DNA of 46,918 nucleotides from Clostridia bacterium (GCA_017626145.1 JAGAJK010000075.1:1-46918), one strand, 5' to 3'; shown: positions 23,018-33,310, counted from the stretch's first letter. A program made the numbers and translations. The notes: generated from the sequence alone by a model not told the origin.

Positions 23018-24667
23018 ATGGATTACAACAAATTAGCATCACTTTTATTCCCTCATATTGACAAAACCATTGAGGATTATGAAAGAATTTATCCAAAAAG
23101 AGAATTGCCCGAGGGTGCGAATGTTACCCGTTTTGCACCAAGTCCTACGGGTTTTCTTCATATAGGCGGTCTTTTTGCCGCACTTATTTCCGAAAGAATG
23201 GCTCATCAGAGCAGCGGAAAGTTTATTTTAAGAATCGAGGATACTGATAAAAAACGTGAAGTTGAAGGCGGCATTGATAAAATTTTAGAAGGCTTACTTG
23301 CATTCGGCATTAAAATTGATGAAGGCTTTACCGATTTTGATACAGAAACAGGCAACTACGGTCCTTACCAGCAAAGCAAGCGTGCTGAAATTTATCAGAC
23401 ATTTGCAAAGCATTTGGTGGAAGAAGGAAAAGCTTACCCATGCTTCTGCACAGAGGAAGAAATAAGTGCAATAAGAGAAGCACAGGAAAAAGACAAGCTT
23501 CTTCCCGGCTACTATGGAAAGTTCGCAAAATGCCGCAATCTTACTTTTGAGGAAATTGAAGAAAAGGTTAAGGCAGGTCTGCCTTACGTTATCCGTTTAA
23601 AATCACCCGGTCAGGAAGATAAAAGAATTTCATTTAAAGACGGAATAAGAGGCAACATTGAAATGCCTGAAAATATCGTTGATGTTGTTATTCTTAAGTC
23701 AGACGGAATCCCCACATATCATTTTGCTCACGTTGTTGACGACCATCTTATGGGAACAACTGCAGTTATCCGTGGCGATGAATGGATTTCGTCCGCTCCG
23801 ATACATCTGCAGATGTTTTATATGTTAGGTTTAAAGGCTCCGAAGTATGCACATATTGCTCCCATTATGAAAGAGGACGGCAACGGTAAAAGAAAGATTT
23901 CAAAGAGAAAGGACCCTGAAGCTGCGGTAACTTATTATTCGGAAGAAGGCTATCCTGTTGACGGTGTTATTGAATATCTGTTAAATCTCGCAAACTATAC
24001 CTTCGAAGATTTCAGAAGAAACAATCCTAAGGCTCACTGGACGGAATTTTCTCTTGCAATGAACAAGATGAGCACTTCAGGCGGTTTGTTTGACCTCGCT
24101 AAATTAAACGACATATGTAAGAACAAGATTGCATCAATGACAGCAAAAGAGGTTTACGACCTTGCGACTGCCTGGGCAAAGACATATGACGAAGAATTGT
24201 ATAATTTACTTACAAAGGATGAAAAATACTCTGTTGCAATGTTTAACTTTGACAGAAATCCAGATAAGCCGAGAAAGGATATTGCAAAATTCAGTGAAGT
24301 AAGAAATGCTTTCTCATTTATGTTTGATGAGATTGCAGAATTTAATTACGAATATCCCGAAAATGTTGAAAAAGCGGATATGAAAGCAATTTGTGAAGAA
24401 TATATTAATATTTACGGTGAAGACGATGAAAAGGACGTATGGTTTGACAAGATGAAGGATGTTGCCGAAAAATGCGGATTCTGCCGTGAAGTTAAAGAAT
24501 ATAAAAAGAACCCTGAAGGCTTTAAGGGTCACGTTGGTGATGTAAGTTCAGTTATCCGTGTTGCGGTAACAGGCAGAATGAAATCTCCCGACCTTTACGC
24601 AATATTAAAAACTCTGGGTAAAGACAGAGCGATGGAAAGAATCAATAAGTTTATTCTGAGCTTATAA
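23018..24667 (+). CDS. gltX: Glutamyl-tRNA synthetase
   Basis: 549 residues, class I. The HIGH motif is HIGG at 48-51 within FAPSPTGFLHIGG; the KMSKS counterpart KISKR is at ~291-295. The catalytic domain is followed by a helical anticodon-binding domain. The long form (~550 residues) is usual in Clostridia. It charges tRNA-Glu. It is the first gene of the operon and is followed 18 nt later by GlnRS. The presence of a separate GlnRS suggests this enzyme can be discriminating, though residues that decide this cannot be judged here. Confidence 0.95.
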   Translation: MDYNKLASLLFPHIDKTIEDYERIYPKRELPEGANVTRFAPSPTGFLHIGGLFAALISERMAHQSSGKFILRIEDTDKKREVEGGIDKILEGLLAFGIKIDEGFTDFDTETGNYGPYQQSKRAEIYQTFAKHLVEEGKAYPCFCTEEEISAIREAQEKDKLLPGYYGKFAKCRNLTFEEIEEKVKAGLPYVIRLKSPGQEDKRISFKDGIRGNIEMPENIVDVVILKSDGIPTYHFAHVVDDHLMGTTAVIRGDEWISSAPIHLQMFYMLGLKAPKYAHIAPIMKEDGNGKRKISKRKDPEAAVTYYSEEGYPVDGVIEYLLNLANYTFEDFRRNNPKAHWTEFSLAMNKMSTSGGLFDLAKLNDICKNKIASMTAKEVYDLATAWAKTYDEELYNLLTKDEKYSVAMFNFDRNPDKPRKDIAKFSEVRNAFSFMFDEIAEFNYEYPENVEKADMKAICEEYINIYGEDDEKDVWFDKMKDVAEKCGFCREVKEYKKNPEGFKGHVGDVSSVIRVAVTGRMKSPDLYAILKTLGKDRAMERINKFILSL

Positions 24668-24685
24668 GAAAGGCTGTGTAAATAT

Positions 24686-26332
24686 ATGGAAAATACATCA
24701 AATTTTATTCATGAAGAAATTGACAAGGATCTGGAAGCAAAAATTTACGACAAGGTACAGACTCGTTTTCCTCCCGAACCTAACGGTTATCTTCATATCG
24801 GTCACGTTAAGGCAATCAATATTGACTTTTCAACTGCAGAAAAATATAAAGGCACCTGTAATTTAAGACTTGACGACACCAATCCTACAAAGGAAGATAC
24901 CGAATACGTTGATGCTATTATGGAGGATATAAAATGGCTTGGCTTTAACTGGGACAATGTTTACTACGCTTCCGACTACTTCCCGGTTATTCACGAATGT
25001 GCGATAAAGCTTATTAACAAGGGTCTTGCTTATGTTGATGACCTTACTGCAGATGAAATCCGTGAATACAGAGGAACTTTAACCGAGCCCGGTAAAGAAA
25101 GCCCTTACAGAAACAGAAGTGTTGAAGAAAATCTTGACCTGTTCACAAGAATGACAAACGGTGAATTTGAAACAGGTTCAAAGGTTTTAAGAGCAAAAAT
25201 AGATATGGCTTCGGGTAACCTTAATATGCGTGACCCTGTTATTTACAGAGTTCTTCACGCAAGTCATCACAGAACAGGCGACAAATGGTGTGTTTACCCG
25301 ATGTACGACTTTGCACATCCTATTTCGGATACTGCGGAGGGTGTTACTCACTCACTTTGCTCACTTGAATTTGAAGACCACAGACCTCTTTACGACTGGG
25401 TACTTAAAGCTTGTGACTTTGAAGTTCCTTCAAGACAGATTGAATTTGCAAGACTTAATCTTACAAATACACTTACAAGTAAGAGAAAGTGCTTAAAACT
25501 CGTTAAAGACGGTATTGTTGATGGTTGGGATGACCCGAGAATGTCAACAATCTGCGGCATGAGAAGAAAAGGTTATCCTGCAGCGGCACTTTTGGATTTT
25601 GCGGACAGAATCGGTGTTGCAAAAGCATTCAGCGTAGTTGATTACGCACTGCTTGAGCATTGTGTAAGAGAAAATCTTAACTTAAATGCACCAAGAGCTA
25701 TGGCTGTATTTAATCCTTTAAAGGTTACAATTGAAAATTATCCTGATGGCGAAAGCGAATTAATTAAGGTTGATATTAACCCTAACGATGAAAATGCAGG
25801 ACAGAAAGAGGTTTCTTTCTCAAAGCACTTATATATTGAAGATACAGACTTTATGGAAGTTCCTGTTAAAGGCTACAAGAGACTCACTTATGATAACGAG
25901 GTTCGTCTTAAGGGCGCTTACTTTATCAAGGTTAAGGAAGCAATTAAAGACGAAAATGGCAAGGTGGTTGAATTAATCTGCACATATGACCCTGCATCAA
26001 AGGGCGGCAACTCTCCCGATGGCAGAAAAGTTAAAGGCACAATTCAGTGGGTTGATGCATCAAACTGTTTAAACGCACAGGTTAATATGTATGACAAATT
26101 ATTCTTAACCTCGAACCCGGGTGACCTGGAAGATTACCTTGAAAACTTAAATCCCGATTCACTTGTTATCTTAAAGGATTGTAAAATTGATGCAGATTTA
26201 GCATCGGCAAAGGTTGGCGACAGCTTCCAGTTTATGAGAAACGGTTACTTTACTGTTGATAAAAACTCAACAGAAGATAATATTATCTTTAATCTTACTG
26301 CAACTTTAAAAGATTCTTATAAAATAGGTTAA
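24686..26332 (+). CDS. glnS: Glutaminyl-tRNA synthetase
   Basis: 548 residues. HIGH is intact at 37-40 ([12 protein letters not shown]); the KMSKS counterpart is TSKRK at ~265. The sequence has the GlnRS-type [25 protein letters not shown] and [16 protein letters not shown], and the two-barrel anticodon-binding C-terminus. It charges tRNA-Gln directly. Many Firmicutes lack GlnRS and use Glu-tRNA-Gln amidotransferase, so its presence is notable; GlnRS is thought to have spread by horizontal transfer from eukaryotes and proteobacteria (established). Confidence 0.95.
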   Translation: MENTSNFIHEEIDKDLEAKIYDKVQTRFPPEPNGYLHIGHVKAINIDFSTAEKYKGTCNLRLDDTNPTKEDTEYVDAIMEDIKWLGFNWDNVYYASDYFPVIHECAIKLINKGLAYVDDLTADEIREYRGTLTEPGKESPYRNRSVEENLDLFTRMTNGEFETGSKVLRAKIDMASGNLNMRDPVIYRVLHASHHRTGDKWCVYPMYDFAHPISDTAEGVTHSLCSLEFEDHRPLYDWVLKACDFEVPSRQIEFARLNLTNTLTSKRKCLKLVKDGIVDGWDDPRMSTICGMRRKGYPAAALLDFADRIGVAKAFSVVDYALLEHCVRENLNLNAPRAMAVFNPLKVTIENYPDGESELIKVDINPNDENAGQKEVSFSKHLYIEDTDFMEVPVKGYKRLTYDNEVRLKGAYFIKVKEAIKDENGKVVELICTYDPASKGGNSPDGRKVKGTIQWVDASNCLNAQVNMYDKLFLTSNPGDLEDYLENLNPDSLVILKDCKIDADLASAKVGDSFQFMRNGYFTVDKNSTEDNIIFNLTATLKDSYKIG

Positions 26333-26352
26333 TTTACAATCGAGGTGCCAAA

Positions 26353-27330
26353 ATGATTATAACAGCAGACAATAAGCTTATAAGATATACCGGAAGATGG
26401 GATATTAACGAAACAATGGCATCATCTTCGGCAAACGGAAATTATTTTGAATTTAAATTCATTGGTGAAACTGCCGTAATAGGGTTTAATATCAAAAACT
26501 GCAAAACTCCTTTCCCTCACCTTTTTATAAGTGTAGATAACGGTGCAAGAGTTGAAGCTGTAGTTGACAGATATATAAGAGTTTCTGCAGATTATGGTGA
26601 GCATTGTGTCAAAGTCATTTTAAAAAGCTCTGTAGAAAGACAATCAAGGTGGAGTGGTGCTGTTGAAGCAATGGTAACACTTTCCGAAATCGAATCGGAA
26701 AATTTTGTTGCACCTGATGAAGACACCAGAAAAGTAATTGAGTTTATCGGGGATTCCATAACAGAAGGAATTTCAATTGACACTCATTATGTTAATTATG
26801 AAACTTCTGATGATATGGTTTACTGGGATGATTCGACAGCAGGCTATGCTTATCTTACGGCAAAATTGCTTGATATGCGTCCTGTTATTATGGGATACGG
26901 ATGTCTGGGTACTTTAAGTTGTGGAGCAGGCGGTATTCCTCCTGTTGAAGAATCGTATCCTTTTTACAGCGATAACAGACCTATGGATTCAACGAAAGCT
27001 GACTATATTGTAATTAACCATGGCACCAACGACAGAAAAAAAGATAAAGAAGATTTTAAGAATGCTTATTACAGTTTTTTAAAAAGTGTAAGAAAAAGAA
27101 ACCCCGATTCAATAATAATATCCGTAACCCCATATTCGGGTTGTCTTGCAGAAGAAATTAAAGAATCGGTAAACAAATATAATGAAGATTTTTCCGACAG
27201 TGTGTTTTATATTAATTCAACCGGATGGGTTCCGAAAGAACCTCTTCATCCTGTAAGGGAGTCACATAAAATAATTGCCACAAAGCTGTCTGAAATTATA
27301 AAAGAACGATTTACGGAGGGAAACCTATGA
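26353..27330 (+). CDS. SGNH/GDSL hydrolase, carbohydrate-esterase-2-like
   Basis: 325 residues. The N-terminal ~115 residues look like the beta-sandwich of CE2 esterases (TGRWDINETMASSSANGNYFEF). The SGNH core follows: block I IEFIGDSITEG with the nucleophile serine, a Gly-rich block GYGCLGTLSCGAGG, block III INHGTND, and block V PLHPVRESH. No signal peptide, so it acts in the cytoplasm. Such enzymes deacetylate sugars. It lies 20 nt after glnS and overlaps metG by 4 nt, an odd place for an esterase. Confidence 0.85.
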   Translation: MIITADNKLIRYTGRWDINETMASSSANGNYFEFKFIGETAVIGFNIKNCKTPFPHLFISVDNGARVEAVVDRYIRVSADYGEHCVKVILKSSVERQSRWSGAVEAMVTLSEIESENFVAPDEDTRKVIEFIGDSITEGISIDTHYVNYETSDDMVYWDDSTAGYAYLTAKLLDMRPVIMGYGCLGTLSCGAGGIPPVEESYPFYSDNRPMDSTKADYIVINHGTNDRKKDKEDFKNAYYSFLKSVRKRNPDSIIISVTPYSGCLAEEIKESVNKYNEDFSDSVFYINSTGWVPKEPLHPVRESHKIIATKLSEIIKERFTEGNL

Positions 27331-29243
27331 GTAAAAAATATTACTTAACCACCGCTATTGCATACACATCGAGAAAACCTCATATCGGTAACACATACGA
27401 AGTTGTTTTTTCCGATGCAATAGCAAGATATAAAAGACAAAAAGGCTTTGATGTTTACTTTTTAACAGGAACAGATGAGCACGGTATTAAAATTCAGGAA
27501 ATTGCAGAGGCTGAAAAAATAAGCCCACAGCAGTATGTTGACAAGGTTGCAGGCGAAATTAAAACTATCTGGGATATGATGAACACAACCTACGATAAGT
27601 TTATAAGAACAACCGACGAACATCACGTTAAAACTGTTCAGAAGATTTTTAAGAAATTCTACGACCAGGGTGATATTTATAAAGGTGAATACGAAGGTAT
27701 GTACTGCGTACCCTGCGAAACCTTTTACACAGAAAGTCAGTTAATTGACGGAAAATGTCCCGATTGCGGAAGAGAAGTTAAGCCTGCAAAGGAAGAAGCT
27801 TATTTCTTTAAAATGAGCAAGTATCAGGATAAGTTAATGAAATATATCGAGGAAAATCCCGATTTCATTCAGCCTGAATCAAGAAAGAAGGAAATGGTAA
27901 ACAATTTCTTAAAGCCGGGTCTTCAGGACCTTTGCGTTTCAAGAACATCATTTACCTGGGGTGTTCCCGTTGATTTTGACGACAAACACGTTGTTTATGT
28001 ATGGATTGATGCACTCAGTAACTATATCACGGCTCTCGGCTACGATACAGAAAACAATTCCGAATTATTTAACAAAAACTGGCCTGCAGATGTTCATATT
28101 ATCGGTAAAGATATTTTAAGATTCCACACAATTTACTGGCCGATTATGTTAATGGCTCTTGATTTGCCTCTGCCTAAACAGGTATTCGGCCATCCATGGC
28201 TTTTATTCGGCAACGATAAAATGAGTAAATCAAAAGGTAACGTTATTTATGCAGACGATTTAGTTCGTCATTTCGGTGTTGATGCAGTAAGATTTTATCT
28301 TTTAAATGAAATGCCTTACGGCAACGATGGCTCAATTACCTACGAAACATTAATCGCTCGTTACAATTCCGAGCTTGCAAATGTTTTAGGTAACTTAGTT
28401 AACAGAACTGTTGCTATGACAAACAAGTATTTTGACGGCGTTATTCAGCCTCAGGGTACATTGGAAGGAACAGACTCAGAATTAATCGAATGTGCATTAA
28501 ACACAGTTAAAGCTGTTTCGGAAAAAATGGACGAATTCAGAACTGCTGAAGCATTATCCGAAATCTGGACACTTCTTAAGAGAAGCAACAAATACATTGA
28601 CGAAACAACACCTTGGGTTCTTGCAAAATCGGAAGATACAAAAGAAAGACTTGGCTCTGTTCTCTATAATCTTTTAGAAGCGATCAGAATTGCAGCTGTT
28701 CTTTTAACTCCGTTTATGCCTGAAACTGCTCAAAAGATTGCAAATCAGATAAATACAGATGTGCTTTCATACGAAAGTATTGAAGTTTTCGGCGGTCTTA
28801 AGGCAGGAAACAAGGTTGGAGAAGCAACTCCACTCTTTGCAAGAATTGACGAAGCTGCAAAGCTTGCCGAGATTGAACAGGAAATGAACGCAGATGATGA
28901 TTTTGAACCAATCAAGGAAGAAATCTCAATTGACGATTTTGATAAGCTTGACCTTCGTGTTGCAAAGGTTATTAACTGTGAAGAAGTAAAGAAAAGCGAA
29001 AAATTATTAAAGTTCGACCTTGACCTGGGTGGCGAGCAGAGAGTTATTCTTTCAGGTATTAAGAAATATTATAAGCCTGAGGATATGATAGGTAAAAACG
29101 TAATAATTATCGCTAACTTAAAGCCAAGAAAAATGATGGGTATTGAATCAAAGGGTATGATTTTATCGGCAGTTGATTCCGATGATAACCTTACAGCGCT
29201 TACAACCTTTGCAGATATCAAGCCCGGTTCGATTGTGGGGTAA
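27327..29243 (+). CDS. metG: Methionyl-tRNA synthetase
   Basis: 638 residues. HIGH variant HIGN at 19-22, a zinc knuckle with CVPCETF and KCPDCG at ~127-148, KMSKS at ~297-301, and a C-terminal Trbp111-like tRNA-binding domain (~535-638, DKLDLRVAKVINCEEVKKSEK). It charges initiator and elongator tRNA-Met. TatD follows 3 nt later, a linkage common in Firmicutes (metG-tatD). Overlap with the SGNH gene implies coupled translation. Confidence 0.95.
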   Translation: MSKKYYLTTAIAYTSRKPHIGNTYEVVFSDAIARYKRQKGFDVYFLTGTDEHGIKIQEIAEAEKISPQQYVDKVAGEIKTIWDMMNTTYDKFIRTTDEHHVKTVQKIFKKFYDQGDIYKGEYEGMYCVPCETFYTESQLIDGKCPDCGREVKPAKEEAYFFKMSKYQDKLMKYIEENPDFIQPESRKKEMVNNFLKPGLQDLCVSRTSFTWGVPVDFDDKHVVYVWIDALSNYITALGYDTENNSELFNKNWPADVHIIGKDILRFHTIYWPIMLMALDLPLPKQVFGHPWLLFGNDKMSKSKGNVIYADDLVRHFGVDAVRFYLLNEMPYGNDGSITYETLIARYNSELANVLGNLVNRTVAMTNKYFDGVIQPQGTLEGTDSELIECALNTVKAVSEKMDEFRTAEALSEIWTLLKRSNKYIDETTPWVLAKSEDTKERLGSVLYNLLEAIRIAAVLLTPFMPETAQKIANQINTDVLSYESIEVFGGLKAGNKVGEATPLFARIDEAAKLAEIEQEMNADDDFEPIKEEISIDDFDKLDLRVAKVINCEEVKKSEKLLKFDLDLGGEQRVILSGIKKYYKPEDMIGKNVIIIANLKPRKMMGIESKGMILSAVDSDDNLTALTTFADIKPGSIVG

Positions 29244-29246
29244 GTT

Positions 29247-30023
29247 ATGCTTTTCGATACTCATGCTCATTACGATGATAAAAAATTCGACCCCGACAGA
29301 GACGAGGTTTTGCAAAGCTTAAAGGCGCATGAAATTGAATATGCTGTAAATATAGGAACGAATATTCCCTCTTCGGAATATTCGGTTTCTATTGCCGAAA
29401 AATATGACTTTTTATATGCATCGGTTGGTATTCATCCCGAATGTGCTGATACGGTAAATGATGAAACCATAAACCGTTTAAGAGAGCTTTGCAAGCACGA
29501 AAAGGTTGTTGCAATAGGTGAAACAGGGCTTGACTATTACTGGGAAAATAACCCCTCAAGGGAAATTCAGAAAGAAGCATTCAAAAGACAAATTGAGCTT
29601 GCAAAGGAATTAAAGCTTCCCGTTATTGTTCACAACCGTGAATCAACGGAGGATATGGTTAATATATTAAAGGAAACAAGACCCGAAAAAACCATAATAC
29701 ACTGCGTTTCTGTAAGTGTGGAAATTGCTAAAATTTTAGTTGATATGGATTGCTATATTTCTTTTGCAGGTACTCTTACCTTTAAAAATGCTCCCAAGCT
29801 TCGTGAGGTTGCCAAAATTGTGCCTATTAATAGATTGCTTATCGAAACAGATTCACCTTACCTTTCTCCCGAACCTAAAAGAGGAAGCCGTAACGACAGC
29901 AGAAATATAATGTATACCGCTGAAAAATTAGGTGAAATTATCGGTCTCAGCTACAAAGAAATTGCAAGCATAACAACAGAAAATGCTAAAAGAATCTACA
30001 ATATTAATAAAGGAGATTTTTAA
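29247..30023 (+). CDS. tatD: TatD-family metal-dependent hydrolase (DNase)
   Basis: 258 residues. The TIM-barrel metallohydrolase begins with FDTHAHYDDKKFD (HxH metal ligands), then SVGIHPE, AIGETGLDYYW (E ligand), VIVHNRES, and the aspartate in LLIETDSPYLSPEP. TatD enzymes have 3'-5' exonuclease activity on DNA and RNA and act in DNA repair or turnover. It is coupled to metG and overlaps the chromate transporter gene by 1 nt. Confidence 0.93.
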   Translation: MLFDTHAHYDDKKFDPDRDEVLQSLKAHEIEYAVNIGTNIPSSEYSVSIAEKYDFLYASVGIHPECADTVNDETINRLRELCKHEKVVAIGETGLDYYWENNPSREIQKEAFKRQIELAKELKLPVIVHNRESTEDMVNILKETRPEKTIIHCVSVSVEIAKILVDMDCYISFAGTLTFKNAPKLREVAKIVPINRLLIETDSPYLSPEPKRGSRNDSRNIMYTAEKLGEIIGLSYKEIASITTENAKRIYNINKGDF

Positions 30024-30577
30024 TGAAAGAGCTTCTGAATCTTTTTTATGTATTCGCACGAATAGGTGCTTTTACATTTGGCGGCGGATACGCAATGCTG
30101 CCTATTATCCAAAAAGAGCTTGTTGAAAAACGAGGCTATGCCACAGAGGACGAAATTATTGATTATTATGCTATAGGTCAGCTTACACCGGGAGTTATTG
30201 CGGTTAACGTATCGACCTTTATAGGATACAAGAAAAAAGGGTTAATCGGAGCTATATTCTCTACAACCGGACTTGTATTTTTTCCAATTATAATAATTAC
30301 TTTAATTGCTGCTGTCTTAACAAGTTTTGCAGACAATTATTACGTACAGTGTGCTTTAACAGGTATTCGCGCGGCAGTTTTGGGAATGGTTGTTAAAACA
30401 ATTATTCAAATGGCAAAAAAAGGCGCTATAGACATATTTACATGGATAATTATGATTGTATCATTTATCCTTATGCTTCTGGGTGCACAGGCTGTTTTTG
30501 TAGTTATAGGTGCTGCACTTTTCGGCCTTGTTATTAAAAACATAAAAGATAAATGTAAAAAGGAGGAACAGCAATGA
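30023..30577 (+). CDS. Chromate transporter, half-size subunit 1
   Basis: 184 residues with about five membrane segments and the CHR motif FTFGGGYAMLPIIQKEL, then LTPGVIAVNVSTFIGYKKKG. Half-size CHR proteins form pairs from adjacent genes, antiparallel in the membrane (known for Bacillus ChrAB-type). The next gene is the partner. The physiological anion is uncertain: chromate or sulfate-like. It overlaps tatD by 1 nt. Confidence 0.88.
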   Translation: MKELLNLFYVFARIGAFTFGGGYAMLPIIQKELVEKRGYATEDEIIDYYAIGQLTPGVIAVNVSTFIGYKKKGLIGAIFSTTGLVFFPIIIITLIAAVLTSFADNYYVQCALTGIRAAVLGMVVKTIIQMAKKGAIDIFTWIIMIVSFILMLLGAQAVFVVIGAALFGLVIKNIKDKCKKEEQQ

Positions 30578-31170
30578 GTACACTTTTTACTTTATTCTTA
30601 GAATTTTTTAAAACAGGTTTATTTGCTATAGGCGGTGGTCTGGCCACAATTCCGTTTCTCTCTGAAATGGCAACAAAATATCCCTGGTTTAGTCAGGAAA
30701 CCCTTTCGGATATGATTGCAATTGCAGAATCAACCCCCGGCCCTATCGGTGTTAATATGGCAACATACGCAGGTTACACGGCACAAGGTATAATCGGTGG
30801 AATTGTTGCAACAGCAGGATTAATTACTCCGGCTTACATCATTACTGTAATTGTTGCCAAAATTTTTGAAAAGTTTAAAAACAGTACGCTTGTTCAGAAT
30901 GCTTTTTACGGACTTCGTCCTGCTGTTGCAGGCTTGATTTCCGCAGCTGCCTGGTCGCTTTTCAAAATGACTGCATTTGACGCTAAAATCGCAGAGGTTT
31001 TCAAAAATTTCAGTGCTGTAAATTTAAAAACATTGTTAGAATATATAGATTTTAAAGTCCTTGCACTTTTTGCAATTTTCACATTTGTGTTCCTCAAATT
31101 CAAAAAAATTCATCCTATTCTTTTAATAGCAATAGGTGCGCTTTGCGGAATAGTGTTTAAAATGGCCTAA
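30574..31170 (+). CDS. Chromate transporter, half-size subunit 2
   Basis: 198 residues, about five membrane segments, with the partner motif FAIGGGLATIPFLSEM and STPGPIGVNMATYAGY. It overlaps the first subunit gene by 4 nt and ends the gltX operon; a strong terminator follows at once. The two proteins are homologous but clearly different, as is usual for half-size pairs. Confidence 0.88.
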   Translation: MSTLFTLFLEFFKTGLFAIGGGLATIPFLSEMATKYPWFSQETLSDMIAIAESTPGPIGVNMATYAGYTAQGIIGGIVATAGLITPAYIITVIVAKIFEKFKNSTLVQNAFYGLRPAVAGLISAAAWSLFKMTAFDAKIAEVFKNFSAVNLKTLLEYIDFKVLALFAIFTFVFLKFKKIHPILLIAIGALCGIVFKMA

Positions 31171-31172
31171 TA

Positions 31173-31204
31173 AAAAAGGTCACATCTATGATGTGACCTT
31201 TTTG
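31173..31204. terminator. Bidirectional terminator between the gltX operon and the glycosidase-like gene
   Basis: AAAAAGGTCACATC and GATGTGACCTTTTT with a TAT loop; A-run and T-run on both sides serve both converging genes. Confidence 0.93.
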
Positions 31205-33199
31205 TTAAAATAAATTTATTTGAAGAGCAAAATAAAGTGCAAAATCCTGGTCGTTTGCCCATTCATCATAAAATTGACCTCGTTTTCCCCATGTTTTATA
31301 AGGATATACATATGCACAAGAGCCACGTCCATCTTCCGTAAACAAACACAAACAGTTTCGTATACATTTTTCCGCCGCTTCTTTAAATTCTAAAGCTCCC
31401 GAGATTTCATGATAATCTATAAAAGCTCTCCCTGTCAAACAACTCCAGTAATGCGGGAATACATCACCGAACTGTCTTGATTTACCGAACCAGAAATCGT
31501 CCCAGTATCTTATAGGTATTTCGTTCATATGAAAGCTCGGCTGATGACCGTTAAATCTTTTCAGTACATCTATATGCTTTTTTGCTTCAATTATATATTC
31601 GTCTTTATCAAACAAGCTAATATATTCGGAAATCATTGAAACTGCAGGAGTAACTATGGTTTGTTCATAATTTACTTCATGTTTAGGATATGATATACCA
31701 TTATTAATCATATTGTTTACGTGCGCTTCAAAGTGCTGTCTTAATGTTTCAACATCATCAAATCTTTTCGCACATCTGAATGCTTCAATAATAGTCTTTA
31801 TAGAAAATCCGTTGGGATAGAATTTGTATCCCCCGCCTGCATAATAATTTTCTGACATTTTCAAAATATTATCGAGATAAGTTTCATCTTTGGTTACAAA
31901 ATACATTTCCGCAAACAAAGTCATTACCCACGGTGCGTTATAAAGTCGAATTTGATTTCTGTCCTTGCCTATTGTGTTAAACACTTCACCCGTATTTTCA
32001 TCATAAAACTCACGCTTAATAAATTCTATATATAAATCCAGCGAATTACGTACTTTTTCATCCTCATGAGTTCTTAAATAACGTGCCATAAGAAGTCCCA
32101 TACCCGTTCTTTCACGACATGCGTTATGGTCAAAAAAGGTATCATCAAAAACAACGTGCTCCTCTTTATTGTCATATATCAAAAATGCACCGCAGAGTGG
32201 ACTGTCACTTCGTTTGTACTGTTGTTTATCTATAATAAAATCTATACGTTTTTTCACCAATTCATCAAACTTATCAACGCATAAAAAGTCCGCGTATGTT
32301 TTTTTGCCGTCGTAATTAATAAAGATTCTGTATTCACCATTCTTTTCAGGTTTATATATACAGTCCAATTTCTGCGATTCTTCATCGTAAGAAAACACAA
32401 GATTGTCATCACCGCATTTTACTTGAATATTTTTAGTGTTTTCAGGCATTGTAGCTGTAAAATGTATTTCTTCTCCGTTAAAAACGGTATATTGCTCGGC
32501 ATCTATCTTTACAAACTGCTCCGTTTTTAAAGCTTTATCATAAAAATCTTCTCCGTTATGCCAGAAAAGCTCCCATTCAATTACATATTCTTCGTTCTTT
32601 ACAAGTTCTTTATTATCAAGATTTAAAACAAATTCACCTCTTGAATGTCCGTTATCAATATCTTTTTGATTCTGGGTATAACTGTGAAGTGAGCCTTTAG
32701 TAAGCACTAAACCAAGATTTATATCAGATACCCCCATTTTTAATGCATTTATATAGGAATTATTATAAGCACACCATATATGTGTGTTACATCTGTTGGT
32801 CATACAGTCATCAGCAAATGTGTAACGGTCATTAAAGGGAACAGATATGTCAAACCTTTCCGGACTTATAAAAAAATCTGCATAGTCAATATTTTTAATT
32901 ATATATCTTTCAGCAAAATTTCCGTTATCTTTGAAAAATCTTTTAACGGTCACTTCGATTCTTCCATTTGTGAAAACAGAAATTGCTTCATTATCATTTT
33001 CTGTAAAACTTGTTAATTCCATATTATGAATACGACGTGCTAAACCGTCAGAAATGTTTGCGAGATTTCCGCAGTACATTTTACCCCACTGCAAATCAGG
33101 GGCACACCAGTTCATATTATATTTATCTTTAACGTTTGATATAGAAATTATATTTCCGCTTTCAGAATCAAATTTAATGTTAAACTGATTATTTTTCAT
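31205..33199 (-). CDS. Six-hairpin glycosidase-like protein (uncharacterised)
   Basis: 664 residues. The N-terminal ~330 residues are beta-rich (two sandwich-like domains, FNIKFDSESGNIISISNV and EYRIFINYDGKKTYADF). The C-terminal half is alpha-helical with repeated aromatic helices (APWVMTLFAEMYFVTKDETY, YAGGGYKFYPNG, FGDVFPHYWSCLTGRAF, YDEWANDQDFALYFAL) and looks like an (alpha/alpha)6 barrel as in unsaturated glucuronyl hydrolases and related enzymes. No signal peptide. I start at the ATG at 33199, as AAGGA lies upstream. The neighbours (Gfo/Idh oxidoreductases, sugar transporter) support a carbohydrate role; substrate unknown. Confidence 0.65.
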   Translation of the reverse strand: MKNNQFNIKFDSESGNIISISNVKDKYNMNWCAPDLQWGKMYCGNLANISDGLARRIHNMELTSFTENDNEAISVFTNGRIEVTVKRFFKDNGNFAERYIIKNIDYADFFISPERFDISVPFNDRYTFADDCMTNRCNTHIWCAYNNSYINALKMGVSDINLGLVLTKGSLHSYTQNQKDIDNGHSRGEFVLNLDNKELVKNEEYVIEWELFWHNGEDFYDKALKTEQFVKIDAEQYTVFNGEEIHFTATMPENTKNIQVKCGDDNLVFSYDEESQKLDCIYKPEKNGEYRIFINYDGKKTYADFLCVDKFDELVKKRIDFIIDKQQYKRSDSPLCGAFLIYDNKEEHVVFDDTFFDHNACRERTGMGLLMARYLRTHEDEKVRNSLDLYIEFIKREFYDENTGEVFNTIGKDRNQIRLYNAPWVMTLFAEMYFVTKDETYLDNILKMSENYYAGGGYKFYPNGFSIKTIIEAFRCAKRFDDVETLRQHFEAHVNNMINNGISYPKHEVNYEQTIVTPAVSMISEYISLFDKDEYIIEAKKHIDVLKRFNGHQPSFHMNEIPIRYWDDFWFGKSRQFGDVFPHYWSCLTGRAFIDYHEISGALEFKEAAEKCIRNCLCLFTEDGRGSCAYVYPYKTWGKRGQFYDEWANDQDFALYFALQINLF

Positions 33200-33232
33200 A
33201 CATTCATCGTCCTTCCGTTTTGTTTGTGAAAT

Positions 33233-33289
33233 AGTATAGCAAAACATTTTGTAATTTTCAAGCAAAAACCAAATTTTCATATAATTTGG
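33233..33289 (-). promoter_or_regulatory. Promoter and inverted repeat of the glycosidase-like gene
   Basis: Minus-strand TTGAAA (33256-33261), 17-bp spacer, and TATACT (33233-33238) preceded by TGC, an extended -10. Just upstream is a perfect inverted repeat, CCAAATT (33269-33275) and AATTTGG (33283-33289) with a 7-bp spacer, a candidate operator or activator site. A second copy was not seen near the AraC gene. Confidence 0.65.
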
Positions 33290-33310
33290 CAACTTATTTA
33301 TACAAAAGAA

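Noticed and set aside
24686-26332. Second, non-discriminating GluRS
   Set aside because: Sequence features and length fit GlnRS ([17 protein letters not shown], two-barrel C-terminus), not GluRS.
33200-33292. Longer N-terminus of the glycosidase-like protein
   Set aside because: The extension overlaps the -10 box and has no ribosome binding site; the ATG at 33199 has AAGGA upstream.
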